64,000 nt of DNA, from assembly GCF_013466605.1 (NCBI RefSeq), contig NZ_CP059162.1, positions 1,550,001-1,614,000 on the forward strand. Reading direction: 5' to 3'. Shown here piece by piece: positions 8,135-16,233 of this stretch. The stretch is from Pseudomonas chlororaphis subsp. aurantiaca. GTDB taxonomy: Bacteria; Pseudomonadota; Gammaproteobacteria; Pseudomonadales; Pseudomonadaceae. Numbering within the stretch: the first letter of the stretch is position 1; each line of letters starts with the position of its first letter. The notes under the pieces are model-generated. The model made no database searches, was not told where the DNA came from, and saw only the letters and a list, made by a program, of their open reading frames with translations. The translations under genes and the position numbers were made by a program.

Positions 8135-9247
8135 ATGAAGCGATTGGCCGGACTTTCCGCACTTGCCTTGATTATCTCCAGCACCAGTGGCTGCGGTTGG
8201 ATTTGGGGGCCGGAAGGCTATTTCCGTGATCGCGGCAGCGATTACCTGCAAGCGCAACAGACCGCACCGATGCAACTGCCATCGGATGTCAGCACCTCCA
8301 AACGCCTTGATCCGCTGCTGCCTATCCCGCGCAACGTGGCCGACGACACCGTCAAGGGTGAATACATCGTGCCGCGTCCGCAGCCGTTGGGCTCGGTGGC
8401 CGATGCCAGCGACTACACCCTGCAGAAGAGCGGCGATGCGCGTTGGGTCATGGCCCAGCACGCCCCGGCCGAAGTCTGGCCGGTGGCCATGCAGTTCTTC
8501 CAGGACAACGGTTTCCGTATTGACGAACAACGCCCGCAAACCGGCGAGTTCAGCACCGCCTGGCAGCGTTCCGACGAACTCTCCGCATCCATGGCCAAGC
8601 GCCTGGGCAGCGTAGGTTCGGCCGATAACGAAACCCGCGTGCGGGTGCGTATCGAACCTGGCGTGCAGCGCAATACCAGTGAAGTCTACGTGGTCAGCGC
8701 CGAGCGTCCTGTCGGCAGCACGTCCAATGTCGATTTCACCAACCGTTCGGTCAACACCAGCCTGGATGCCGCGCTGGTCGACGAAATGCTCGCCAGCATG
8801 AGCCGCAGCGCCGAGAAGGGCGGTTCGGTCTCCCTGCTGGCCGCCCGTGATTTCGATACCCCAAGCCGCGTCAGCCTCACCGAAGACGGCAGCGGCAACG
8901 TGGTGCTCAACCTCGGCGAAGACCTCGATCGCGCCTGGTCGAGCGTCGGCCGTGCCCTGGAGCAGGGCGAGTGGCGTGTTGAAGACATCAACCGCAGCCT
9001 GGGCCTGTACTACATCAACCTGGCGGAAAAAGCCGAGAAGAAAAATGACGAGCCGGGCTTCTTCGGCAAGTTGTTCGGCAGCGCACCGGCCAAGGAAGAG
9101 ATCGAAGCCCGCGCCGAGCGTTATCAGGTTCGCCTGAGCAAGGTGGGCGACAACGTCCAGGTTACTGTCGAGAAGGACATCAACACCGTTGCCCCGCCTG
9201 AAGTGGCGCGCAAAGTGTTGACCGTGATTCAGGACAACCTGGGCTGA
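8135..9247 (+). CDS. bamC: Outer-membrane assembly lipoprotein BamC
   Basis: 370 aa. BamC is the lipoprotein subunit of the BAM complex that inserts beta-barrel proteins. A signal peptide of about 20 residues ends at a lipobox (STSGC), then an unstructured N-terminal stretch that in E. coli contacts BamD, then two helix-grip domains. The dapA-bamC order is conserved in gammaproteobacteria. Five bases separate it from the MBL gene. Confidence 0.93.
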   Translation: MKRLAGLSALALIISSTSGCGWIWGPEGYFRDRGSDYLQAQQTAPMQLPSDVSTSKRLDPLLPIPRNVADDTVKGEYIVPRPQPLGSVADASDYTLQKSGDARWVMAQHAPAEVWPVAMQFFQDNGFRIDEQRPQTGEFSTAWQRSDELSASMAKRLGSVGSADNETRVRVRIEPGVQRNTSEVYVVSAERPVGSTSNVDFTNRSVNTSLDAALVDEMLASMSRSAEKGGSVSLLAARDFDTPSRVSLTEDGSGNVVLNLGEDLDRAWSSVGRALEQGEWRVEDINRSLGLYYINLAEKAEKKNDEPGFFGKLFGSAPAKEEIEARAERYQVRLSKVGDNVQVTVEKDINTVAPPEVARKVLTVIQDNLG

Positions 9248-9251
9248 TCCG

Positions 9252-10010
9252 ATGCGTTTCGCCGTTCTCGGCAGTGGTAGTCAAGGGAATGGCACGCTGA
9301 TAGCCAGTGACGACACATACGTCCTGGTGGATTGTGGTTTCTCCTTGCGCGAAACCGAGCGGCGTCTGCTGCGCCTGGGGGTAGCCCCCGCGCAGCTGAG
9401 CGCGATTCTGGTAACCCACGAACATGCCGACCACGTGCATGGCGTGGGTTTGCTGTCTCGGCGCTACAATTTACCGGTCTACCTCAGTCGCGGCACGTTG
9501 CGCGGGATGCGCAAGCCGGTGGAGGCCGCGGGTTTTCTCGCCGGCGGCGAGACGCTTCAGGTCGGTGCCTTGAGCATCGACGTGACCCGCGTCGCTCACG
9601 ATGCGCTGGAGCCTGTGCAGTACGTGTTCAGTGACGGTCAGCGGCGTTTCGGCCTGCTGACCGACCTGGGTTCCTACTGCGACACGGTGATCGACCGCTA
9701 TCGCGGGCTGGATGCCTTGATGATCGAGGCCAATCACTGTCGCGACATGCTGGCCCGAGGTTACTACCCGTATTTCCTCAAGCAGCGGGTCGGTGGAGAA
9801 ATGGGACATTTGAACAACCACCAGGCCGCAAGCCTGGTGGCCGAGTTGGGCTGGCAGGATCTGCAGCATCTGGTACTGGCCCACCTCAGCAGCAAGAACA
9901 ACCTGCCGCAGCTGGCCCGGCGATGTTTTGTCGACACCCTCGGGTGCGACCCGGACTGGCTGCAACTGGCCGATCAAGATTCAGGGCTCGACTGGCGCCA
10001 CATCGCCTAG
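9252..10010 (+). CDS. MBL-fold metallo-hydrolase (YycJ/VicX-like)
   Basis: 252 aa. Metallo-beta-lactamase fold with the metal motif THEHADH near residue 56 and further ligands in TDLGSYCDTV and EANHCRDM. Starts MRFAVLGSGSQGNG, typical of this family of putative phosphodiesterase or exonuclease-like hydrolases. Substrate unknown. Tightly spaced after bamC and before purC, so part of the dapA-purC transcript. Confidence 0.9.
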   Translation: MRFAVLGSGSQGNGTLIASDDTYVLVDCGFSLRETERRLLRLGVAPAQLSAILVTHEHADHVHGVGLLSRRYNLPVYLSRGTLRGMRKPVEAAGFLAGGETLQVGALSIDVTRVAHDALEPVQYVFSDGQRRFGLLTDLGSYCDTVIDRYRGLDALMIEANHCRDMLARGYYPYFLKQRVGGEMGHLNNHQAASLVAELGWQDLQHLVLAHLSSKNNLPQLARRCFVDTLGCDPDWLQLADQDSGLDWRHIA

Positions 10011-10038
10011 CCCACCTACTTAGCAAGCGGAGCCCATC

Positions 10039-10749
10039 ATGGAAAAACGTGAAGAACTCTACCGTGGCAAAGCCAAATCGGTTTACAAGACCGACGCCGC
10101 CGACCGCCTGGTCCTGCTGTTTCGCAACGACACCTCGGCGTTCGACGGCAAGCGTATCGAGCAGCTCGATCGCAAAGGCATGGTGAACAACAAGTTCAAC
10201 GCCTTCATCATGCAGAAGCTCGAAGAGGCCGGCGTGCCGACCCAATTCGACAAGCTGCTGGGCGACAACGAGTGCCTGGTGAAGAAGCTGGACATGATCC
10301 CGGTCGAATGCGTCGTGCGTAACTACGCCGCCGGCAGCCTGGTCAAGCGCCTGGGTGTGGAAGAGGGCCTGAAACTCAACCCTTACACCTTCGAACTGTT
10401 CCTGAAGGACGACGCCAAGGGCGACCCGTTCATCAACGAATCCCACGTCGTGGCGTTCGGCTGGGGCACCGCCGAGCAACTGGCGCGCATGAAAGAACTG
10501 TCGCTCAAGGTCAACGAAGTCCTGAGCAAGCTGTTCGACGATGCTGGCCTGCTGCTGGTGGACTTCAAGCTGGAGTTCGGCGTATTCCACGGCCAGATCG
10601 TCCTGGGCGACGAATTCAGCCCGGATGGCTGCCGCCTGTGGGACAAGGAAACCCGCAAGAAGATGGACAAGGACCGCTTCCGTCAAGGCCTCGGTGATGT
10701 GATCGAAGCCTACGAAGAAGTCGCAAACCGTCTGGGCGTACCGCTGTAA
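10039..10749 (+). CDS. purC: SAICAR synthetase (purine synthesis)
   Basis: 236 aa, full length for bacterial PurC. ATP-dependent ligation of aspartate to CAIR. Family sequences are clear: [40 protein letters not shown] and [14 protein letters not shown]. Last gene of the dapA-bamC-MBL-purC run. Confidence 0.98.
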   Translation: MEKREELYRGKAKSVYKTDAADRLVLLFRNDTSAFDGKRIEQLDRKGMVNNKFNAFIMQKLEEAGVPTQFDKLLGDNECLVKKLDMIPVECVVRNYAAGSLVKRLGVEEGLKLNPYTFELFLKDDAKGDPFINESHVVAFGWGTAEQLARMKELSLKVNEVLSKLFDDAGLLLVDFKLEFGVFHGQIVLGDEFSPDGCRLWDKETRKKMDKDRFRQGLGDVIEAYEEVANRLGVPL

Positions 10750-10780
10750 TCGACGCAACCGACTGATAGCACGGAAAAAA

Positions 10781-10809
10781 TTTGCCCGAGGGGCTTCGCT
10801 TCGGGCAAA
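10781..10809. terminator. Hairpin after purC
   Basis: TTTGCCCGA ... TCGGGCAAA, a perfect 9-bp stem just after purC and before the tRNA. The + strand has no T-run after the stem, whereas six A's precede it, so in textbook form it is an intrinsic terminator for leftward transcription. Use for purC is an inference from position. Confidence 0.55.
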
Positions 10810-10833
10810 GGTGCTGTTATGATGCGCGCCGTT

Positions 10834-10923
10834 GGAGAGATGCCAGAGTGGCCGAATGGGACGGATTCGAAATCCGTTGTACCTTCGCGGGTACCTAGGG
10901 TTCGAATCCCTATCTCTCCGCCA
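10834..10923 (+). tRNA. tRNA-Ser (CGA anticodon)
   Basis: 90-nt class II tRNA. Acceptor stem GGAGAGA pairs with TCTCTCC, followed by discriminator G and encoded CCA. The anticodon loop TTCGAAA lies between ACGGA and TCCGT and reads CGA (serine UCG codon). A long variable arm and the T-loop GTTCGAATCCC are present. The accessory block to the right begins just after it, a common insertion setting, but I found no repeat of the 3' end within the window. Confidence 0.97.
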
Positions 10924-10933
10924 TACGTATAAA

Positions 10934-10966
10934 GCCCTCGCAAGTCGTTGATTTGCGGGGGTTTTT
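10934..10966 (+). terminator. Rho-independent terminator after tRNA-Ser
   Basis: Stem CCCTCGCAA with TTGCGGGGG across an 8-9 nt loop, then TTTTT. Confidence 0.8.
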
Positions 10967-11105
10967 CGTTTATGGGTTTTGGTCGTTGTACGTAGGGATA
11001 GTACGTAAAATTTTTGCCGTCTTAGGTTATTTCAGTCATTTTTTCGTTTGTTCGTGCGCCGTTTACCTTCTGCTAAAAAGTCAGGACGGCTCCTTTGCTC
11101 GGGTA

Positions 11106-11651
11106 TCAGACGGGTTTGGTAGATTTAGCCTCCCATGTGCCGAGCAGGTATAGAGCAAGCGAGCCTGCCAGATTCACAGCCAGTTCAGCATGCCTTGGAG
11201 CTGGTTTCACGCCAGCTTTACCTGTGCCATGGGAGTCGCTCAGGCGGTTCCTCAAAGCCCCCAGTCCTTCGACTACGGACGTGCAGCCGCCAAGGATCTG
11301 CTTGAAAACCTTTTCTGTGTGTTGTGAGGGTGCAAGATTGAGCAATTCAGCCGTTTGACGGTAAAGCTTGTTGAGGTCTGGGGTATCGTCATAGTCGATC
11401 CCAGCTTCTTCTAGGATGTGCTTGCAAACCGATTCGAGAAGGGTACGCGCCATAGTAATTGCGCCTTCTGGATCAGTGGTGCGGCGTTCCAGTGATTTCG
11501 TCCATGCGACTCTCACATGCTCGGAATCAAACCGCTCGATTGCACCAGTGACAACGTGGTCTGCTGGTGACGATCCACCTTTCTCTACGTAGTCCAGCAA
11601 TGGGCGAAATTCATCCCACAAGTAGGTTCGGCGTTCGGCATAGGTGCCGTA
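11106..11651 (-). pseudogene. Abortive-infection family protein (Abi_C-like), 5' end cut by IS
   Basis: The open frame runs from the IS junction at 11651 to the stop at 11106, about 181 codons, with no ATG. It begins YGTYAERRTYLWDEFRPLL and carries the C-terminal Abi module (ARTLLESVCKHILEE; LGALRNRLSDSHG). Proteins with this domain are predicted phage-exclusion factors; mechanism unknown. The sequence before the first possible start (TTG 11621) is still family-like, so the true start lay upstream and was replaced by IS sequence; inside the IS the frame meets TAG at 11670-11672. I see no 5' piece beyond the other IS end. Expression would need TTG 11621 and a promoter in the IS. Confidence 0.75.
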
Positions 11652-11669
11652 TGAATCGCCCCGGATTCT

Positions 11670-12542
11670 CTAGACACCTTGCAAGCTCATTGCGTAACGC
11701 TTTTCAAACTCTGCCGGTGACAGCTGATTGTTGAAACCATGACGGCGTTTTGCGTTGTAGAACATCTCGATGTAATCGAACACATCACTACGAGCATCTT
11801 GCCGCGAGGTGTAGATTTTTCGCTTGATCCGTTCCCGTTTCAGAAGCTGGAAAAAGCTCTCGGCCACAGCGTTGTCATGACAGTTGCCTCGGCGGCTCAT
11901 GCTGGCAACCAAATTGTTTGCCTTCAAAAAGCTGCGCCAATCGGAGCTGCTGTACTGGCTGCCTTGGTCGGAATGAACCATCACTTCTTGCTTCGGTTTA
12001 CGCCTCCAAACCGCCATCAACAACGCGTCAATAGCCAAATCACTGGTCATCTGCGACTTCATTGACCAGCCAACGACCTGGCGAGAAAACAGATCCAACA
12101 CCACAGCCAAATACAGCCAGCCTTCATAAGTGCGAATGTAGGTGACCCAAACTTTGTTGGGTTCTACGACATCAAACTGGCGCTTCAGCAAATTGGGTGA
12201 GGCGACCGCTGGCTTACCGCCGTACTTTCCAGGGCGGCGTCGATACCCTGTCTGAGAGCGCAGACCTTCAAGACGCATCAGCCTCGCTACACGATGGCGA
12301 CCACAATCTTCACCGACCTCGCGCAGATCGTCATGGACTTTGCGATAGCCATAAACGCCGCCACTCTCCAGCCATGAATGCTTGATCAAACCCAGCAGTC
12401 GCTGGTCGTCTTTGGCGCGTACAGATTGCGGCTCGGACAGCCAGGCGTAATAACCGCTGGGATGGACTTTAAGCGTCAGACAAAGCCGCCGAATCGAATA
12501 GTCGCCCGCGCGCTGCTTGATAAAGGCGTACTTCAGCCGCAC
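11670..12542 (-). CDS. IS3-family transposase OrfB, catalytic site damaged
   Basis: 290 aa as a separate frame (GTG start), normally made as an OrfAB fusion. It has the N-terminal HTH_21-like region and the rve integrase core. The second Asp (VMVHSDQGSQYS) and Glu (DNAVAESFFQLLK) of the DDE triad are present. The first Asp is missing: the family reads WVTDITYIRT, here it reads WVTYIRTYEG (residues 132-141). This fits an in-frame 9-bp loss between two ACC codons at about 12140/12141. Predicted catalytically dead. Confidence 0.9.
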   Translation of the reverse strand: MRLKYAFIKQRAGDYSIRRLCLTLKVHPSGYYAWLSEPQSVRAKDDQRLLGLIKHSWLESGGVYGYRKVHDDLREVGEDCGRHRVARLMRLEGLRSQTGYRRRPGKYGGKPAVASPNLLKRQFDVVEPNKVWVTYIRTYEGWLYLAVVLDLFSRQVVGWSMKSQMTSDLAIDALLMAVWRRKPKQEVMVHSDQGSQYSSSDWRSFLKANNLVASMSRRGNCHDNAVAESFFQLLKRERIKRKIYTSRQDARSDVFDYIEMFYNAKRRHGFNNQLSPAEFEKRYAMSLQGV

Positions 12543-12811
12543 TCCTTGGCAAAGTACGCGGCGGCCTTTTTTAAGATGTCTCGCTCTTCAGTGACGCGCT
12601 TGAATTCTGCTCGCAGACGACGCAGTTCAGCGTGCTGATCATCGTCTTGCTGTCGTTCTTCTTGAGGTTTGCTGTAGCGCTTTATCCAGGCATATAAGCT
12701 ATGCGTCGACACGCCAAGACGGGCCGCTACATCAGCAACAGGCAGCTTCTTTTCGGTCACTTGATTGACCGCTTGGATTTTGAATTCTTCGGGGTAACGC
12801 GGGTTGCTCAT
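12533..12811 (-). CDS. IS3-family transposase OrfA
   Basis: 92 aa. Helix-turn-helix (VNQVTEKKLPVADVAARLGV, residues 14-33) followed by a leucine-zipper-like coiled coil (LRRLRAEFKRVTEERDIL). OrfA binds the IS ends and regulates transposition. Overlaps orfB by 10 nt. Confidence 0.93.
   Translation of the reverse strand: MSNPRYPEEFKIQAVNQVTEKKLPVADVAARLGVSTHSLYAWIKRYSKPQEERQQDDDQHAELRRLRAEFKRVTEERDILKKAAAYFAKECG
12566..12572 (-). other. Programmed -1 frameshift site A AAA AAG
   Basis: In the orfA frame the minus strand reads TTA AAA AAG, the standard IS3-family slippery heptamer, shortly before the orfA stop. It would yield the OrfAB transposase. Confidence 0.8.
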
Positions 12812-12873
12812 GGCACCTCCTAATTGGCCTCAGTTTAAGGTAAAGAGGTGTCTACGAAACCCAGGGCGATTCA

Positions 12874-13105
12874 GTGCTGGATGCCTGGCAAGTTGCAGTG
12901 TCAGTTGTTAAAAGAAACGCCAGAGCATTTTTCTGGCGGGCCTTTTTCATCCTGTCCGGATTTCAATGTCCGGGGCCTCCCCGAGTAAAGCCGTCTTGTT
13001 CAGCGCTTTGAGAAACGTCTGATATTCGCCTCTAGGAGTTTTGCCTAGCCTGATCCGTATTCGATGAACGGGCTGCGGCATATTCAAGTGAGCAAGGAGG
13101 CAGAT
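12874..13105. other. Gap between IS and HPt gene
   Basis: 232 bp without a convincing gene. Contains a hairpin (CGCCAG ... CTGGCG, 12918-12938) followed by GGCC and five T's at 12943-12947, which may be a terminator for rightward transcription. The promoter of the HPt gene should lie in the last part; AAGGAGG at 13094-13100 is its ribosome binding site. Confidence 0.45.
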
Positions 13106-13594
13106 ATGAATCGGCAGGATGCACAGGCCGGCGCAACGCCGGAGACGCCAAGCTTCAACGCAGGCGTAAGCGTGGATGGCGAGGTGTTTCACGCTATCCG
13201 GGTCGGTTCCGCCGAGTCGTTGCTGGAGGTGCTTGGCGGGCTCATGGACCTTGCTGGCGACAATGAGCAAGTCGCACGACGGCTTATCGAGGAGGTACGG
13301 ACTTACCAGATCAAAGACCTTGAACTGTTGCGGGCGTACTGCGAACAAAAAGATCGGCAAGCCATTGCCAGGCTGTGCCACAAGATGGCGGGTGCCGCTT
13401 GTGTATTGAAGTACCAGCCGCTGATCTCCAGCTGCCAGCGCCTGAGGGAAGTCAGCATCGCAGGGACCTGGCCGGTGCTGTTGGAAAGGGCGCAGTGGGT
13501 CGAGCAGGCGTTGCTCAACCTCAAGGACATCTGTCTTGTAGCCATACAGGATGATGGGCCAATCAATCTGAGAGAACTGCCTCGTGAGCGCTGA
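13106..13594 (+). CDS. Stand-alone HPt phosphotransfer protein
   Basis: 162 aa, no kinase or receiver domain. The phospho-accepting His is in LCHKMAGAACVL (about residue 93), matching the HPt pattern HxxxGxA, within a helical bundle (residues about 45-140). The first 40 residues look disordered. Start chosen at ATG 13106, 5 nt after AAGGAGG; the frame is open 42 nt further upstream but unsupported. Convergent with the response regulator and near a fimbrial operon, as in Roc/Bvg-type phosphorelays; no sensor kinase is in the window. The partner is an inference. Confidence 0.8.
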   Translation: MNRQDAQAGATPETPSFNAGVSVDGEVFHAIRVGSAESLLEVLGGLMDLAGDNEQVARRLIEEVRTYQIKDLELLRAYCEQKDRQAIARLCHKMAGAACVLKYQPLISSCQRLREVSIAGTWPVLLERAQWVEQALLNLKDICLVAIQDDGPINLRELPRER

Positions 13595-13703
13595 TTCCTC
13601 TGCTGCTCCAAGGGAGTCGTGTTCGATGTCCCGTCGCAAAACCGATAAGGCGAAGATTCTGAAACGGACAGATGTCCATGCACTGCTGAGTTTCGCAAGC
13701 GGC

Positions 13704-14333
13704 CTATATGATTCCTTTCTGCCTGGCTATTTCAATCAGGGCCAGAAGGTTGGTGGTGTTGAACTTCTTCAAGAGTCTTACTTTGTAAGTACTGACCGTT
13801 TTGTGACTGATAAGCAGAGTCGCTGCAATCTCCCTATTGTTAAGCCCCTGTGCCAATAACCTTAACGTGGTGATTTCCCTGTTGGTCAGTTGGGAGGCAG
13901 CGATGCTTTGCATCTGGTTGGTGTGAATGCTTTCCTGCAACAGGAGCAGAGAACTCTCAGGAAAATAGGTATGTCCTGATAACAGTGCCTTTACTGCATC
14001 TCCCACCTCATCCAGCGCTTCGTCCTTGCAGATGAACCCTGCTGCGCCCCCATGCAAACAACGTACGGCAAAGTTCTTTGAGTCGCTGGAAGTCAATATC
14101 AGCGTTTTTACCAGGAAGTTATTTGCCTTGAAGTGAGTGAGGACAGATAGCCCGTCCAGTTGCGGTAGATCGAGGTCAAGTATCACCAGGTCCGGTTTAT
14201 GTGTGCGAACAACTTGAATGGCGTCGACGCCATTGTCTACCTCGGCGGCGATATGGTGCCCGTTGCGTTCGAGTATGACTCTCAATGCAACTCTGACCAA
14301 GGGATGGTCGTCGACTATTACTATGGATCCCAT
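13704..14333 (-). CDS. NarL/FixJ-family response regulator (RocA/BvgA/FimZ-like)
   Basis: 209 aa. Receiver domain 1-120 with acidic pair VDDHP, phospho-Asp in LVILDLDLPQLDG, Thr in LILTSSD and Lys in FICKDEA. LuxR-type HTH at about 145-205 (LTNREITTLRLLAQGLNNRE; SHKTVSTYKVRLLKKF). Divergent from the fimbrial operon across a 518-bp region, the arrangement of regulators that control fimbriae. Base composition is lower in GC than the neighbouring core genes. Confidence 0.9.
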   Translation of the reverse strand: MGSIVIVDDHPLVRVALRVILERNGHHIAAEVDNGVDAIQVVRTHKPDLVILDLDLPQLDGLSVLTHFKANNFLVKTLILTSSDSKNFAVRCLHGGAAGFICKDEALDEVGDAVKALLSGHTYFPESSLLLLQESIHTNQMQSIAASQLTNREITTLRLLAQGLNNREIAATLLISHKTVSTYKVRLLKKFNTTNLLALIEIARQKGII

Positions 14334-14851
14334 AGTGTGCTCTCTCTATGTTAGTTGTGTATGCAGGTTTTATATTTTTACTCTCTATATTCAATTCTTT
14401 TCATTGAGGTTCGGCCTTGTGTAGGTGCTCACTGCGCAGGCCGGCGAGGTAGACTCCTTTCGTTTTTTATTGAGTAGCGAGTTAGCCTGGTTCAGGCTAC
14501 TGCGATGCAAGCATTTGGCAGAGTTCAGCTGGACGCAGCATTTTGAAGAAGTACACAGTCTTGTCTCATAAGTAAAGACGAAATCAGCGGGCAGTTTATT
14601 AAGATTTTTCTGATGGGTGCTTCGGCCGTCTCTCAATTCAAATTCGAGGGTTGATCGGTAAGCTACGGCTTCCTTTGGACCGTCCCTCGTGGGGTGATCA
14701 AAGGAGCTGCTATTGTTGTCGACCAATCGACTTAGACTTTGTGAGAGAGGCTTGGACTGCTATGGCAGGTGCGATTGGGTCATGGCTGAACCAGGAGGGT
14801 GATCAAATAGATTGCACTTTTTCTGCCGATCAACGTGAACAAGGAAATCAC
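14334..14851. promoter_or_regulatory. Regulatory region between response regulator and pilin gene (518 bp)
   Basis: AT-richer than the core genome and without a convincing gene. The pilin frame is open back to 14651, but the translation there is not pilin-like and lacks a binding site. GGGTGATCAAA occurs twice in the same orientation at 14692-14702 and 14797-14807, exactly 105 bp apart, suitable for same-face binding of a regulator. AAGGAAA at 14841 serves the pilin. Confidence 0.5.
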
Positions 14852-15415
14852 ATGAAACGAACATCTCTAGTATCCCTCGCAACTTCAAGCTTGATGCTTG
14901 CCGCACTTGTTCCTTCGTTATCTCATGCCACTGACGGCGTGATTAACTTCTCTGGCAGCATCACTGACGTGACTTGCAATATCAACGGCAAGGCACCAGG
15001 TGAAAACAACATCACCAACGTGGAACTGGGGCGCATCTCTCCTTCGATCTTCAAGGCCATTGGCGATGCTTCTCCGTTCGAGAAGTTCTCGTTGGTGCTG
15101 TCCGGCGCGCAATGTGCCAATGGAACCAAGGTCGTCGTTGATTTTGACCAGGTGGGCAACGTTGACTCGGCGACCGGGAACCTCAAGCTGATCGGCGCGG
15201 CGCCTGCAACCGGCGTGCAGATCCAGGTGTACAACGACGACGGCGCTGCTGGTACGAAAGTCCCACTCGGTCAGTCGGAAGCCTCGCCACAGGTCGCCAC
15301 AGTTGCAGGCAACACGGCAACCCTGAAGTTCAAGGCGAACTATGTTGCGACCGCGGCTACCGTTGGCGCGGGTTCGGGTAACTCCTTCGTTCGATACACC
15401 CTGTCGTATAAGTAA
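14852..15415 (+). CDS. Fimbrial major subunit (chaperone-usher pilin)
   Basis: 187 aa, intact. Signal peptide residues 1-26 (ends LSHA). Mature part has the type 1 pilin pattern: an early Cys (GSITDVTCNINGKAP) and a second (LSGAQCANGTKV) forming the conserved disulfide, and a C-terminal beta-zipper with penultimate Tyr (FVRYTLSYK). First gene of a chaperone-usher operon whose other members are all broken, so export and assembly from this locus look impossible unless another system serves it. Confidence 0.88.
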   Translation: MKRTSLVSLATSSLMLAALVPSLSHATDGVINFSGSITDVTCNINGKAPGENNITNVELGRISPSIFKAIGDASPFEKFSLVLSGAQCANGTKVVVDFDQVGNVDSATGNLKLIGAAPATGVQIQVYNDDGAAGTKVPLGQSEASPQVATVAGNTATLKFKANYVATAATVGAGSGNSFVRYTLSYK

Positions 15416-15439
15416 AGGCTAACGCCCGAGGAGTGATTC

Positions 15440-16229
15440 ATGACGCCGAAAGCGCGTATTTTTCTTCTTTCGTTCTCGGCGTCATGTTCTTCGGAGCATG
15501 TTCTGGAACTGCACAGGCGTCGCTAGTCATCCAGGGCACTCGGCTGGTTTATCCGTCGGATGCTCGTGAGGTGACAATAAAAATGAACAATACCGGCCCC
15601 TCTGCTTCATTGGCCAAACGTTGGATTGACGATGGCGATTCAACTAAGTGTCCCGAGGAATAAAGGTTCCATTTTTGGTGTCCCCCGCGGTGATTCGCCT
15701 GGATCCGGACAGTTCGGCATCACTGCGTGTTTCCTATACGGGGGAGAAACTTGCAGAAGATCGAGAGTCTTTGTTCTGGCTCAATGTGCTGGAAACGCCT
15801 CCGCGCAAGGAAACTGATGAAAACGTCTTACAGTTTACCTTCAGAACCCGAATCAAAGTGTTCTTTCGACCCAAGAACCTGAAGTCGGATGTGGACTTGG
15901 TGGCGAATAAGCTCGATTGGCAATTCAAACAAGCCAGTCATCCGGATGGAAAAGGTAAAGTCGAGAATTGCCTGGGAGTTCAGGTAAATAATCCGGCTGC
16001 ATACTACGTTTCTTTTGGCAAGATAGAAGTTGCTCTGGATGGGCAGCGGGTTGCAGTTAAAGATGAAATGATCGCACCTTTCAGCAGTGGGTTTTTTATT
16101 CCTCAGATCTATCGCAAAGCCTCTGTTCATTACGAAGTCATTAATGATTTCGGTGGACGGCGGGTACTTAAAAAACATTGCCCCTGTAATTATTATCACC
16201 CTGCAGTTTTTGTCATCTCTATGACCTGA
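15440..16229 (+). pseudogene. Periplasmic fimbrial chaperone 1, two frameshifts
   Basis: PapD-type chaperone remnant. ATG 15440 has GAGG upstream. A 1-nt loss in the T-rich stretch about 15466-15478 breaks the signal peptide; in the next frame the mature start ASLVIQGTRLVYPSDAREVT and WIDDGDSTKCPEE are clear. A second 1-nt loss near 15658 (GAGGAATAAAGG) creates a stop, after which IKVPFLVSPAVIRLDPDSS, ESLFWLNVLETPP and FFRPKNLKSDVDL continue the family. The C-terminus after INDFGG is atypical. Both lesions sit in short homopolymers, so read error must be excluded. Confidence 0.85.
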
Positions 16230-16233
16230 TTGC

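Larger units (their letters stand above)
11652..12873 (-). mobile_element. IS3-family insertion sequence, 1,222 bp
   Basis: Imperfect terminal inverted repeats of about 28 bp begin TGAATCGCCC at the left (11652) and end GGGCGATTCA at the right (12873), with the conserved block TAGACACCT / AGGTGTCTA at 11671-11679 and 12846-12854. TG...CA ends are typical of the IS3 family. Two overlapping frames (orfA, orfB) with a frameshift site lie inside. No clean target duplication: left flank GTA, right flank GTG. OrfB lacks the segment holding the first catalytic Asp, so this copy should not make active transposase. Confidence 0.93.

Noticed and set aside
13584..13859. Possible 91-aa gene downstream of the HPt gene
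   Set aside because: Overlaps the response regulator's 3' end on the other strand and has no recognisable domain or ribosome binding site.
14651..14851. N-terminal extension of the pilin
   Set aside because: Open by chance; not pilin-like and lacks a binding site, while ATG 14852 has AAGGAAA and a signal peptide.
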